Shown here in pieces: positions 30,332 to 39,952 of a DNA stretch of 64,000 bases. Under the pieces are notes generated by a model. It was not told the DNA's origin. It did no database searches and saw only the letters and a program-made list of their open reading frames with translations. A program made the position numbers and the translations under genes. Origin of the DNA: Closterium sp. NIES-65 (lineage: Eukaryota; Streptophyta; Zygnematophyceae; Desmidiales; Closteriaceae); contig CANXME010001453.1 in the NCBI GenBank assembly GCA_948144175.1, forward strand, positions 744,001-808,000, written 5' to 3'. Within the stretch, counting starts at the first letter, position 1; each line of letters starts with the position of its first letter.

Positions 30332-31224
30332 AGGTCCCTTCCTAGGGCCTGTTCCTAGGGCCCACCGAAGCGCGCCCCGAGGCGCGCAATTTTTTAGCGA
30401 CCCTCCGAGTCGCCCCTCCCGTCGTGCTCCCGCTTAGGCCCCTCGTCGGCCCCCGCTTAGGCCCCTCGTCGGCCCCGCTTAGGCCCCTCGTCGGCCCCGC
30501 TTAGGCCCCTCGTCGGCCCCGCTTAGGCCCCTCGTCGGCCCCTGCTTAGGCCCCTCGTCGGCCCCGCGTACCCCTCGTCGGCCCCGCGTAGGCCCCACGT
30601 ACCCCTCGTCGGCCCCGCGTACCCCTCGTCGGCCCCGCGTACCCCTCGTCGGCCCCGCGTAGGCCCCGCGTACCCCTCGTCGGCCCCACGTAGGCCCCGC
30701 GTAGGCCCCGCGTACCCCTCGTCGGCCCCGCGTAGGCCCCGCGTACCCCTCGTCGACCCCGCGTACCCCTCGTCGGCCCCGCGTAGGCCCCGCCCAGGCC
30801 CCGTCTCGGCCCCGTGTCGGCCCCGCGTAGGCTCCGTCGGCCCCGCTTAGGCCCCTCTTCGGCCCCGCGCCGGCCCCACCTACGCCCTGTCGGCCCCGCG
30901 CTGGCCCCGCTTAGGCCCGCCACCGGCCCCTGCTACAGCCCGCCGCGTCGGCCCCGCCTACAGCCCGCCGGCCCGCCTAGGCCCCACTTCGGCCCCTCGT
31001 CGGCCCCACTAGCAGCCCGCGCCGCCCGTGAGCCCCTACGCCACCCGAGCCGCGCGAGACGCCCGAGCCGCCCGAGCCGCCCGAGCCGCCCGAGCCGCCC
31101 GAGCCGCCCGAGCCGCCTGAGCCACGCGAGCCACCTGAGGAGCCGTGCTGCTGTCCCTGAGCTGTGTTCCTCTGCTGCTGACCTACCCGACTCTTCCAGC
31201 CCGGTGAGACTTTCAGCTGCTGCC
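30332..31224 (+). repeat. Leader of A5 with hairpins and minisatellite
   Basis: Just after the primer site come the palindrome GGGCCC (about 30358), a hairpin with stem GCGCGCC and loop CCGA (30370-30387) and a second with stem GCGAC (30397-30413). Positions 30430-30840 are tandem units such as cccctcgtcggccccgctta and cgtacccctcgtcggccccg. Positions 31040-31130 are gagccgccc repeats. The sense strand is C-rich. A frame open from 30814 joins gag in phase, but it is Pro/Arg-rich and unlike the upstream regions of other copies. Confidence 0.85.
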
Positions 31225-32298
31225 ATGGCCACCCCCAATGTTCTTACTTTTGACGCTGAGGGGAGGGCCATTGACTTTGCCGTCTGGATTGAAGACCTGC
31301 AGCTGTACTTACTGTGTGATGCGATAGATGAGGTCTCTCTCTTTGACTTTGTCTCTGGAGCTGTCCCTGCCCCGCCTGCTGATGCTGACTCTGCCGTTCG
31401 CTCCAAGTGGGCGACCCGCGATGCTGCTGCACGTCTTGCTGTGCGTCGCCACCTCCCTTCCTCTGAGCGTGCCCACTTTAGTCAGTGCAAGACCGCTCAG
31501 GCCTTGTACGACGCTGTAGTTGCACGCTACTCCTCCCCTTCCTCCGCTACCCTTAGCCGCCTCATGCTACCGTTTCTCTTCCCTGACCTCGCTTCCTTTC
31601 CCACTGTCGCTGACCTCGTTACCCACCTCCGCGCTAGTGACGCTCGCTACCGCGCTGCCCTTCCTGCTGAGTTCCGCGCCGCAAACCCTCCTCCCATGTA
31701 TATCACTCTCTACTTTCTCGTCACCCGTCTTCCTGAGTCCCTTCGTGTCGTTAGGGACCAGTTTCTCTCTGTCTGTCCCACCACCCTCACTGTCGACCTC
31801 CTTGAGGAGTCCCTGCTAGCGGCTGAGAAGAGTATAGTCGCTGTAGGGGCCTCTAGGGGTGACCCTCGCACCCCCATCTTTGAGGGGTGTTCTCCTTCCC
31901 CCCTGCTGCCCTCTGTCGCCTCTGCTGCTACGGCCGACCTCGCTGGTTTTGAGTCGGTCGGTGCGGCGTCTGCCCCCAGCGGCAGACGCCGCTCTGGCAA
32001 GGGCAAGGGGGGCAAGGGAGCGGGTGGATCTAGAGGAGGCAGTGGCGGAGGAGGTGGGGGTGGCGGGGGGAGTGGGGGTGGCGGTGGAGGTGGTGGCGGG
32101 AGTGGAGGTACTAGTGGCGGCGGTGGAGGCGGAGGTGGCGGCGGAGGTGGTAGCGGAGGAGGCGGTGGGAGCGGTGGGAGCGACGGTCCTGGTGGGGGAG
32201 GTGGCGGTGGAGACGGGGGTGGCGGTGGAGGCGGGGTTGGTGGTGGAGGCGGGGGTCGGAGTGGCTCGTCCCAGCGGAGCAGCTCTGGGGGTGGTCAG

Positions 32299-32336
<38 letters not shown>

Positions 32337-35300
32337 GCAGCAGCAGCAGCGCTCTCGCACCGTCCCCGGCCCTCAGCAGCTCCGTGAGTGGTACTTGCAG
32401 CGTCAGCGCGGTGGTGCTCTTGGTCCCTGCCCCTACGTTCTTCGCACCGGTGACCGTGCGGGGGAGAGGTGTGGAGGCGCCCACACAGCCCGTCGCTGCT
32501 TTGGCCGCCTGACCGACGCCTGGCGTCAGCAGTTTCCGGAGGCCGCTGAGATCCCCCGCTGGGGAGAGCTGTCTAGGGCTGGAGTAGCTATTTATGATCT
32601 TGACTTTGATGCTATTCTCTCTGCTATGTATGCTGTGACTGGTAGTGATGAGGATGACTGTTACCGGTGTTTCCCGCCCGACCCGGGCATTGGTACTGCC
32701 GCGTCAGGTACTAGTGAGGCTGCTGCTCTAGGTGCCAGTGCGTCTGTGCTCTCAGGTGCTGGTGAGTCTGCCCTCTCAGGTACTGTGTCGGCTTCGGCCT
32801 CTCACACCTTCACCCTTGACTCTGGAGCGTCTCGCTCCTTCTTTAGGGACCGCACCACTCTCACGCCGCTGAGTCGGCCGGTTGCAGTGTCCCTGGCTGA
32901 CCCCTCTGGGGGGCCGGTCCTGGCTCGCTTCTCCACTGTCCTCCCGTGTCCGGCGGCCCCCTCTGGCACCCTGACTGGTCTCTACCTCCCCTCGTTCTCG
33001 ACGAACTTGGTGAGTGGTGCTGACCTCCAGGATGCGGGTGTCCACCAGTTCACCCCTGCTCGTCAGCGGGTGACCCACTGCACGGAGGAGGATACAGGTC
33101 GCCACCTGGCTACGTTTACACGTCGGCCAGGGTCGAGCCTGTACACACTGACCACTGCTTCTCCTCCAGGTGCTGAGTCTGGTAGGGTCCCTTCGTCTGG
33201 TCAGGTGTTTGCTGCAGCTTCCAGGTCTGGTCCTGAGTCTGCCCCCTGCTCGTGTCGTCGTCTGTCTCACGAGACCCTCCTCTGGCACCACCGCCTTGGC
33301 CACCCCTCCCTGCTTCGGCTCAGAGGCATGGCCTCGCGAGTCCTTGTGTCTGGTCTTCCCCGGTCTCTCCCTCCCCTTCCTCCGGGCCCTGGCCCCACCT
33401 GTGTCCCCTGTGTCGAGGGGCGCCAGCGTGCTGCCCCTCACTCCTCCCAGTTTCCTCCCACAGAGGCCCCGTTGCAGACGCTTCACATGGACGTGTGGGG
33501 CCCAGCCCGCGTCCGTGGACAGGGTCAGGAGCGCTACTTCCTGCTGGTGGTTGACGACTACTCGCGTTACACCACAGTCTTCCCCTTGCGCAGCAAGGGT
33601 GAGGTCACTGAGGTGCTGATCGACTGGATCCGCGCAGCTCGTCTCCAGCTTCGGAGGAGCTTTGGCTCTGACTTCCCTGTTTTGCGTCTGCACTCGGACA
33701 GAGGTGGAGAGTTCTCCTCCGGCCTCCTGAGTGCCTACTGTCGTGTGCGAGGCATCCGTCAGACCTTCACGCTTCCGGACTCACCGCAGCAAAATGGGAT
33801 TGCTGAGCGCCGCATTGGCATGGTCATGGACGTCGCTCGTACGTCCATGATGCATGCGGCTGCTCCCCATTTTCTGTGGCCGTTTGCGGTCAGGTACGCT
33901 GCGCACCAGATCAACCTCCACCCCAGGGTCTCTCGACCGGAGACCTCCCCAGCCCTGCTGTGGACGGGGAAGGTTGGCGATGCGTCGGCGTTCCGGGTCT
34001 GGGGATCTCGGGCGTTTGTTCGCGACTTGTCTGCGGACAAGCTGTCCCCTCGTGCTTCTCCCTGCGTCTTCCTGGGGTTCCCCCCCGACGCCCCTGGGTG
34101 GCAGTTTTACCACCCCACCTCTCGACGTGTTCTGTCCTCCCAGGACGTCACGTTCGACGAGTCGGTGCCCTACTACCGCCTCTTCCCCTACCGCACTCCG
34201 TCCCTCCCCCCACCCCCGCTCTTCTTGGTACCAGGTCCCCCCCCGGTAGTCCCCCTCCCCCCTCAGGGTCCTGCCCCTTCAGGTGTGTCCCAGGTAGACG
34301 CGGTCGAGCCTGTCGAGGTCACTGGTGACTCTGGTGCTGCTGCGGGAGCTGAGCCTGGGGGTGCGGAGTCTGGGGGTGCTGAGCCTGGAGGTGCCGAGTC
34401 TGGGGGTGCTGAGCCTGGGGGTGCTGAGCCTAAGGGTGCTGTGCCTGGGGGTGCCGTGCCTGGAGGTGCTGTGTCTAGGGGTGCTGAGCCCGGGGGTGCT
34501 GTGCCTGGGGGTGCTTCGTCTCGCCGGGAGCCACTCTCCCCACAGGAGCTGCGTGAGTGGTTTGCCGGGCGCTGGAGGCGTGCTGCTGGTGCTGGTGGTT
34601 CTTCGGCTGCAGAGGGCACTGCTGCTGCGCGCCCCGCCGGTGCTCGTACTGTGGGTGCTGGAGCTGCTGAGTCTGAGAGTTCTCCTGGAGCTGGTCCTGC
34701 TGAGGGTGTTGGCGCTGAGCCTGCCGTTGGCGGCCCGACTGACAGTGCTCCTGGTGCTGCGGCTGGAGGTTCTGGAGCTTCTGGTGGTGCTGCTGGAGGT
34801 GCTGCTGGAGTGGGTGCTCCTGCCGGAGCTGCTGGTGCTGTTCCTGCTGTTTCTAGCGTCGCCGCGCGGCCCCGACCGTACTTCGTTCCGCTCCTGCAGC
34901 AGGTTCTTGGTCTTACACCTCCTCCTCCTCCCTTAGAGGGTCCGCAGCCTGTCCGGTCACAGCCACAGCTACAGCCTGCCTCCCCTTTGCCTGCTCCTTC
35001 TCCCTACGCTGGTCCGACTGGAGGTCTTACTGAGCGTTGTGAGCCTGCGTCTCGTCCTGTGTCGCCTGTTCGTACTGAGCGCGCTAGTGGTCGCGGGTCG
35101 CGTCAGCGTCCTCCTCCTGTCCCTGGCACGCACCGGATGTCACTGCGTCCGTCCACTGCTCCTCTGCGTGCCCCTTTGCCTTCTCCTCCTGCTTCCTCTC
35201 TTCCTGCTCTTGCCGACCCGGAGTCGGACGCTCTTCGTGCTGCCAGTCCTACTGTCACGCGTCTCCTGGCTACTGCTGTCACTGACCCCTCCTTCGAGTC

Positions 35301-37122
35301 GTCTGCTGCGTCTGCCCTTGTCACTGAGCTTGTCGACTTTGCTGCGCGCTGTCGTCTAGACTACGCTGCTCGTCTTGTCACTGAGTCTGAGTCCGCCTGT
35401 CCTCCGTCCGTCGGGGGTGAGTGTGCCCTTGGCACGGACGTCCTTGAGGACAGGCAGGAGGAGTTCCAGTGTCTGGCCGCCGCTTCACCTCGTCTCGCGT
35501 CTGTACTGCTAGCCCCTGAGGGAGACCCGGATGCACCAGACATCCCGACTCCGCGCTCTTACGCGGAGGCGATAGAGGGTCCCTACTCCTCTCAGTGGCA
35601 GGCAGCTATGGATGCAGAGATGGCTTTCTGGAAGTCCACAGGCACCTATGTTGACGCTGTTCCCCCTCCTGGGGCAAACATCGTCAGTGGCATGTGGATT
35701 TTCAGGGTGAAGCGGCCGCCGGGTTCTCCGCCTGTCTTCAAGGCGCGTTACGTGGCTCGTGGCTTCAGTCAGCGGCAGGGGGTTGACTACTTTCAGACCT
35801 TCTCCCCCACCCCGAAGATGACCACTCTTCGGGTTCTGCTACACGTTGCTGCTCACCGTGACTACGAGCTGCACTCTCTCGACTTCAGCACAGCTTTCTT
35901 GCAGGGCAGCCTGCACGAGGAGATCTGGCTGCGTCGCCCACCTGGCTTCACTGGGTCTTTCCCTCCTGGTACCCAGTGGAGTCTCCGGCGTCCAGTCTAC
36001 GGTCTCCGCCAGGCGCCACGTGAGTGGCACGACACACTGAGGACTACGCTCGCGGCACTTGGGTTTGCTCCTTCCACTGCCGACCCGTCGCTGTTTCTGC
36101 GCACCGACACCTCTCTGCCGCCGTTCTACATCCTCGTGTACGTCGACGACTTGGTCTTTGCCACAGCTGACACTGCTGGACTCGCCTACGTGAAGTCCGA
36201 GCTGCAGAAGAGACACACGTGCACTGACCTGGGTGAACTGCGCAGCTACCTTGGCTTGCAGATCACCCGGGACAGAGCACGCCGCACCATTACCCTGACT
36301 CAGTCACACATGGTGCAGCAGGTCCTTCAGCGCTTCGGCTTCACGTACTCCTCGCCTCAGGCCACTCCTCTGCCTACTCGCCACTCGCTCTCAGCTCTGC
36401 CTTCGGATGAGTCCGTAGAGTCGAGTGGCCCGTTTGCAGAGCTTGTTGGCTGCCTCATGTACCTGATGACCTGCACACGACCTGACCTCGCATACCCTCT
36501 TAGCATTCTCGCACGCTTTGTTGCTCCTGGGAGACACCGACCAGAGCACATGGCTGCAGCGAAGAGGGTGTTGCGCTACTTGTGCAGTACGTCGGGCATG
36601 GGGCTAGTGCTTGGAGGGCGCAGTCCAGTGGTCCTCACTGGGCACGCAGACGCTTCTTGGGCTGACGACCAGGCTACGCAGCGGTCGTCACAGGGTTACA
36701 CCTTCAGCCTTGGTTCCGGCTCTGTCTCGTGGCGGGCTACCCGCTCGTCTTCTGTTCTCGGCTCCAGTTGTGAGGCTGAGATCTACGCTGGGGCTATGGC
36801 TGCACAGGAGTTACGCTGGCTCACCTACCTGCTGACCGACCTTGGAGAGCAGCCTCGTTCTCCTCCAGTCCTGTACGTAGACAACAAGGCCATGCTGGCC
36901 TTGTGTCGAGAGCAGCGACTGGAGCACAGAACGAAGCACATTGCTCTTCGCTACTTTCTTGCTCGTGAGCTACAGCAGCGTGGACAGCTGCGACTTGCGT
37001 ACGTGGCCTCTGAGGCCAACACTGCTGATGTCTTCACCAAGGCACTTGCGCCTTGTGATCATCAGCGTTGCTGCACGCAGTTGGGTCTTGTGCCTGTCTT
37101 GCCTCACTTGCTCTCCTCTTGA
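31225..37122 (+). CDS. gag-pol: Gag-Pol polyprotein of A5 (1965 aa)
   Basis: I choose the ATG at 31225 (gccATGg) because MATPNVLTFDAEGR matches Gag starts of A1, A6 and A8. In order: copia Gag capsid-like domain (about 1-215), Gly-rich stretch (266-348), poly-Gln (361-376), QQLREWY and zinc-like motif C402-x13-C416-x3-H420-x4-C425, protease D532-S-G, pre-integrase HH...CVPC (about 689-727), integrase D756, D825, E861 (D,D35E), EPGGA repeats (about 1041-1096), Gly/Ala linker, RT with YVDD at 1639-1642, RNase H with D1809 and D1886, and a TGA. It should be cleaved by its own protease in a cytoplasmic particle and insert cDNA in the nucleus. No stop or frameshift is present. Confidence 0.96.
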
Positions 37123-37319
37123 CCTTGCTTGTACTTTTGCATATATATACTCTTGCTCTTGTATATCTCTATATATGATCTTGCATGTGAACTGGCCTTG
37201 TGGCCTTTGAACTTGTGCTCGGAATGCGTGGTGACTTTGTGATCCACCCTGAGCTTTGCTTTGCTTTGCTTGACCGGTCTTGTGACCCCTTGTTCTCCCC
37301 CACTTTGCCTATGGGGGTG
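37123..37319 (+). promoter_or_regulatory. 3' untranslated block and polypurine tract of A5
   Basis: It contains TATATATACTC, CATGTGAACTGGCC, TGATCCACCCTGAGC, TTTGC repeats, then CTCCCCCACTTTGCCTA and the tract TGGGGGTG directly before the LTR. C5 and G5 runs can pair. The block is conserved in A2, A3, A4 and A8. The tract would prime plus-strand DNA synthesis. Confidence 0.8.
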
Positions 37320-37451
37320 TGTCAGAACTTATAGCTTACTTGTTTCTGTAGGCTATAGTGGGGTATCCCATAGGGGGTACAACCCAATTAGGGTTTCCTA
37401 TTTGTACTCACTTCGTTCATAGTCATTTCACTCCTCGTTCGTACTTTCTCA
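37320..37451 (+). repeat. 3' LTR of A5
   Basis: Identical by eye to the 5' LTR over 132 bp and followed by the AGCGG duplication, after which B's RT resumes. Confidence 0.95.
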
Positions 37452-38611
37452 AGCGGCAGGGTGTGCAGGCTGAAGAAGGCCATCTACGGCCTGAAGCAGG
37501 CTCCTCGCACATGGTACCACAAGCTTGAGGAGACACTGCTGGCTGGGGGGGTCAAGAAGAGTGAGTGCGACCACAGCTTGTTCCTGTTGCAAGAGAAGGA
37601 GCACTTTCTCATGCTCCTGGTGTATGTGGACAACATCCTGCTCTTCTCTGAGTCGTCTGCAATGATTGAGCGTGTGGAGAAGGTGCTAGAGATGCAGTTT
37701 AAGTGCTCCAAGATGGGAGATGTGAAGTACTATTTGGGGATGCATGTGGAGAGGGACCTTGACAAGGGAGTGTTGAGGTTGCACTAGAGGAAGTATTGTG
37801 AGGGGCTGACTGAGAAGTATGGGCTGCAAGATGGAGGAAAGCCAGCCACCCCACTGCCTTCGGGGTTCACTGTGGAGCCCTGTGCTGATAAGGAGGTGGT
37901 GGGTGAGAGTGATAGGAAGCTTTTTCATTTCATGGTTGGGGCACTCAACTATGCGGCTAACCACACACGGCCTGACATTGCCTTTGCAACATCCATGCTT
38001 GCCAGTGTGGTTTCACGCCCCAGTCATGAGCAGCTCGAAGCGGCCAAGAAGTTGGTCCGCTATGTTAGTGCAACGGCATCAGTGGGTTTGGAGTACAGTG
38101 CTGTGAGGCAGAGTCTGCAAAGGGGTGCAGCTGATTTGAGCAAGGGGGAGATGCTCCTGACCTGCTACACTGACGCTAGCATCAACTCTGTGAAGACGGA
38201 CGGCACCAGCATTGGAGGCTGTTTGGAGGTGGTGCAGTAAGCTGGCGCAGTAAGAAGCAGAATGAGGTGGGGCAGTCCTCGTGCGAGACGGAGTATATGG
38301 CCCCGTATCATGGGGCAAAGGAGGTGGTGTGGCTGAGGCGTTTGTTGGAGGATATTGGAGTTGGTCAGAGGGAGCCGACAATCATGTTCTGTGACAATGA
38401 GTCGACAGTGAAGCTTGCCAAGAACGCCTGCCTTCATGGGCTGACAAAGCACATCAGGCCCAAGTGGCATTGGGTGAGGAGGCTCTTGGACAAGGAGGTG
38501 CGACTGGAGATAGTGAAGACCCATCAGCAGGCGGATGACATTCTCACCAAGCGCTTGGCTGAATATGAGCATTGGAAGGGCATGAAGCTTGCTTGGATGA
38601 GTGTGCATTGA
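37452..38611 (+). pseudogene. RT C-terminal half and RNase H of element B
   Basis: It resumes with VCRLKKAIYGLKQAPRTWY, a hallmark RT block. The catalytic site is YVDN (about 37624-37635), where active RTs have YVDD: the second Asp is lost. A TAG after VLRLH (about 37787) and a frameshift near 38235 follow. RNase H is recognisable from TCYTDASINSVKTDGTS, SSCETEYMAPYHGA, FCDNESTVKLAKN and HIRPKWHWVRRLL, ending in TGA at 38609-38611. The 57-bp stretch after it leads into the polypurine tract AGAGGGGGAG. Confidence 0.9.
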
Positions 38612-38668
38612 GGGTGCATGATTGTGCTATGGCATGTGTGATGATGGTAGGCAGCCAGAGGGGGAGTT

Positions 38669-39359
38669 TGTTATGTGATACTATCACTTGCATTCACGTC
38701 TGTCTGCCTCCCATCACATGTTCGTGCCTTGCATGCGTGGTGTGAGCGCGTGCAAGAATTTGTGTTTGATGTGGTTTGGTTTTTCTGAGTGTGTGCGAAT
38801 GTTATTTGGCTTGAGCAGATATCTGAAGTAACTCCTCTGCTCAAGAGCTTTCCAACGAACCAAGTATCGCTTCAATCGGAGCATGAACAAGAAAGTTACA
38901 AACGTTGGAAGTTCGTATGCTTTTGATATTTGGTTGTGGTGACAATGGGAAGTTGTGGGGTTGACTCCATAAAGGGGTATAGACTTTTGGGGGTTGGGAA
39001 ATTCGTCAACATCACTGAAGATGCTGCCAAGTGGTTGGGAGGAGCCAAACCAGGCTGGCAAATGTGGCCAAGTTGGGCAAGGTAGATGGCATGGGTTGGA
39101 AAGTGACAAAAGTAAAAGTGGGGTTCCTATAAGGAAGGGATTTGGTGTGCTTATGGGGTTTCCTTGGTTGGGGACTCCTTGTGGACCTTTCCTCTCGTCC
39201 TCCTCTTCTCTCCCACCTGGTCAATTGCTACTCCAACTTTCTTGTGTGAACTTGTGAGACTCTTGTGATTGAGTTTATTCTCTATGACATCATACCCCCC
39301 TATGCGCCGAAATTGATAAGTCGAGATTTACTTCACCTCTTGATACGATTCAAATTGGG
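38669..39359 (+). repeat. 3' LTR of B, truncated
   Basis: TGTTATGTGATACTATCAC at 38669 follows the polypurine tract. It is homologous to the 5' LTR to CAAATTGGG at 39359, then stops abruptly, losing about 170 bp. Confidence 0.88.
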
Positions 39360-39808
39360 AGGTCCACACTCGGAGGCCCAGGACTGAGCACAACGGCAAC
39401 AACCTACATGTGCATACACCGGGATTTGAATCCAAGACCGCTGTGATACCATGTCAGAATCCCAACCACAAGACCATTAGGATAAAATGGCTTCTAAATA
39501 TAGCGGGTTCGTGTGCCCGTACCCCCCCACGCGAACATGCATGCAACCCCCCTAAGGATCAATCGGGGATCTCACAGTATAGCTCTACTGACACCTTCAA
39601 GCCCCTTAAGGCTTCGTATAAAGCCTATAGGGACTCTCTTTATGGTTCAGTGTTTAGGGATTGCAAAGAATGATGAGCATGCAAGGAATGGTGAGCATGC
39701 TCATCCTGGAGAGGACGGAAGGAAATAGAGTGGCAAGTGAGGAGGAGGAGAGAGTCAGTGGTGAGGATGTGTTGGGCGGTAGTTAGCTAGTTGATTGGCT
39801 GACTTGCT
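39360..39808. other. Unclassified spacer with a TRIM-like remnant
   Basis: At 39440-39451 GCTGTGATACCA is the inverse of a primer site (TGGTATCACAGC), and at 39452 TGTCAGAATCCC looks like an LTR end on the minus strand. Left of it GGGATTTGAATCC resembles a tRNA B box, a feature often found after the primer site of plant TRIM elements. The far LTR boundary cannot be placed. The rest (39480-39808) shows no gene; it includes short direct repeats (gagcatgcaaggaatggtgagcatg). Confidence 0.45.
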
Positions 39809-39940
39809 TGTCAAACAATATGTGATGCTTGTTGTGTAGGCTGTAGTGGGGTAGCCCATATGGGGTATAACCCAAATAAGGTTTTCCTACTTGTACCCAT
39901 CCAGCTGCTAGTTCATCAATTCGTGTTCGTTATTCTGACA
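39809..39940 (+). repeat. 5' LTR of A6 (132 bp) with PBS
   Basis: TGTCAAACAATATGTG to TATTCTGACA, close to the A3 type (both start TGTCAAA). The core GGCTGTAGTGGGGTAGCCCA is present. TGGTATCAGAGC follows at 39941-39952. Confidence 0.85.
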
Positions 39941-39952
39941 TGGTATCAGAGC

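Larger units (their letters stand above)
30188..37451 (+). mobile_element. Copia element A5, apparently intact
   Basis: A 7,264-bp element with two 132-bp LTRs (30188-30319 and 37320-37451) that I read as identical. Flanks are a perfect AGCGG duplication (30183-30187, 37452-37456). It has a canonical primer site, a leader, one uninterrupted gag-pol frame with all catalytic residues, a conserved 3' block and a polypurine tract. It lies inside the RT of B. By every test available from sequence alone this copy could encode its own movement. Confidence 0.97.
17763..39359 (+). mobile_element. Copia element B (old, hosts A4, E and A5)
   Basis: Once the three insertions are removed this is an element of about 6.2 kb: 5' LTR (17763-18348 plus 24888-25166), PBS, gag, protease, integrase, RT, RNase H and a 3' LTR cut short at 39359. 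Continuity is proved by the target duplications CTTGT (A4), CTAGT (E) and AGCGG (A5). A second copy, B', lies on the minus strand at 47653-51693. Every coding part has stops or frameshifts, and the RT active site is changed to YVDN. Confidence 0.92.

Noticed and set aside
30814..31224. N-terminal extension of A5 Gag through the leader
   Set aside because: The 137 upstream codons are Arg/Pro repeats from the leader. Gag start MATPN in a good context is shared with A1, A6 and A8, whose leaders are not in frame homologues.
39405..39440. tRNA gene
   Set aside because: A B-box-like GGATTTGAATCC is present, but I could not fold a cloverleaf or find a matching A box at the right distance. TRIM context explains it better.
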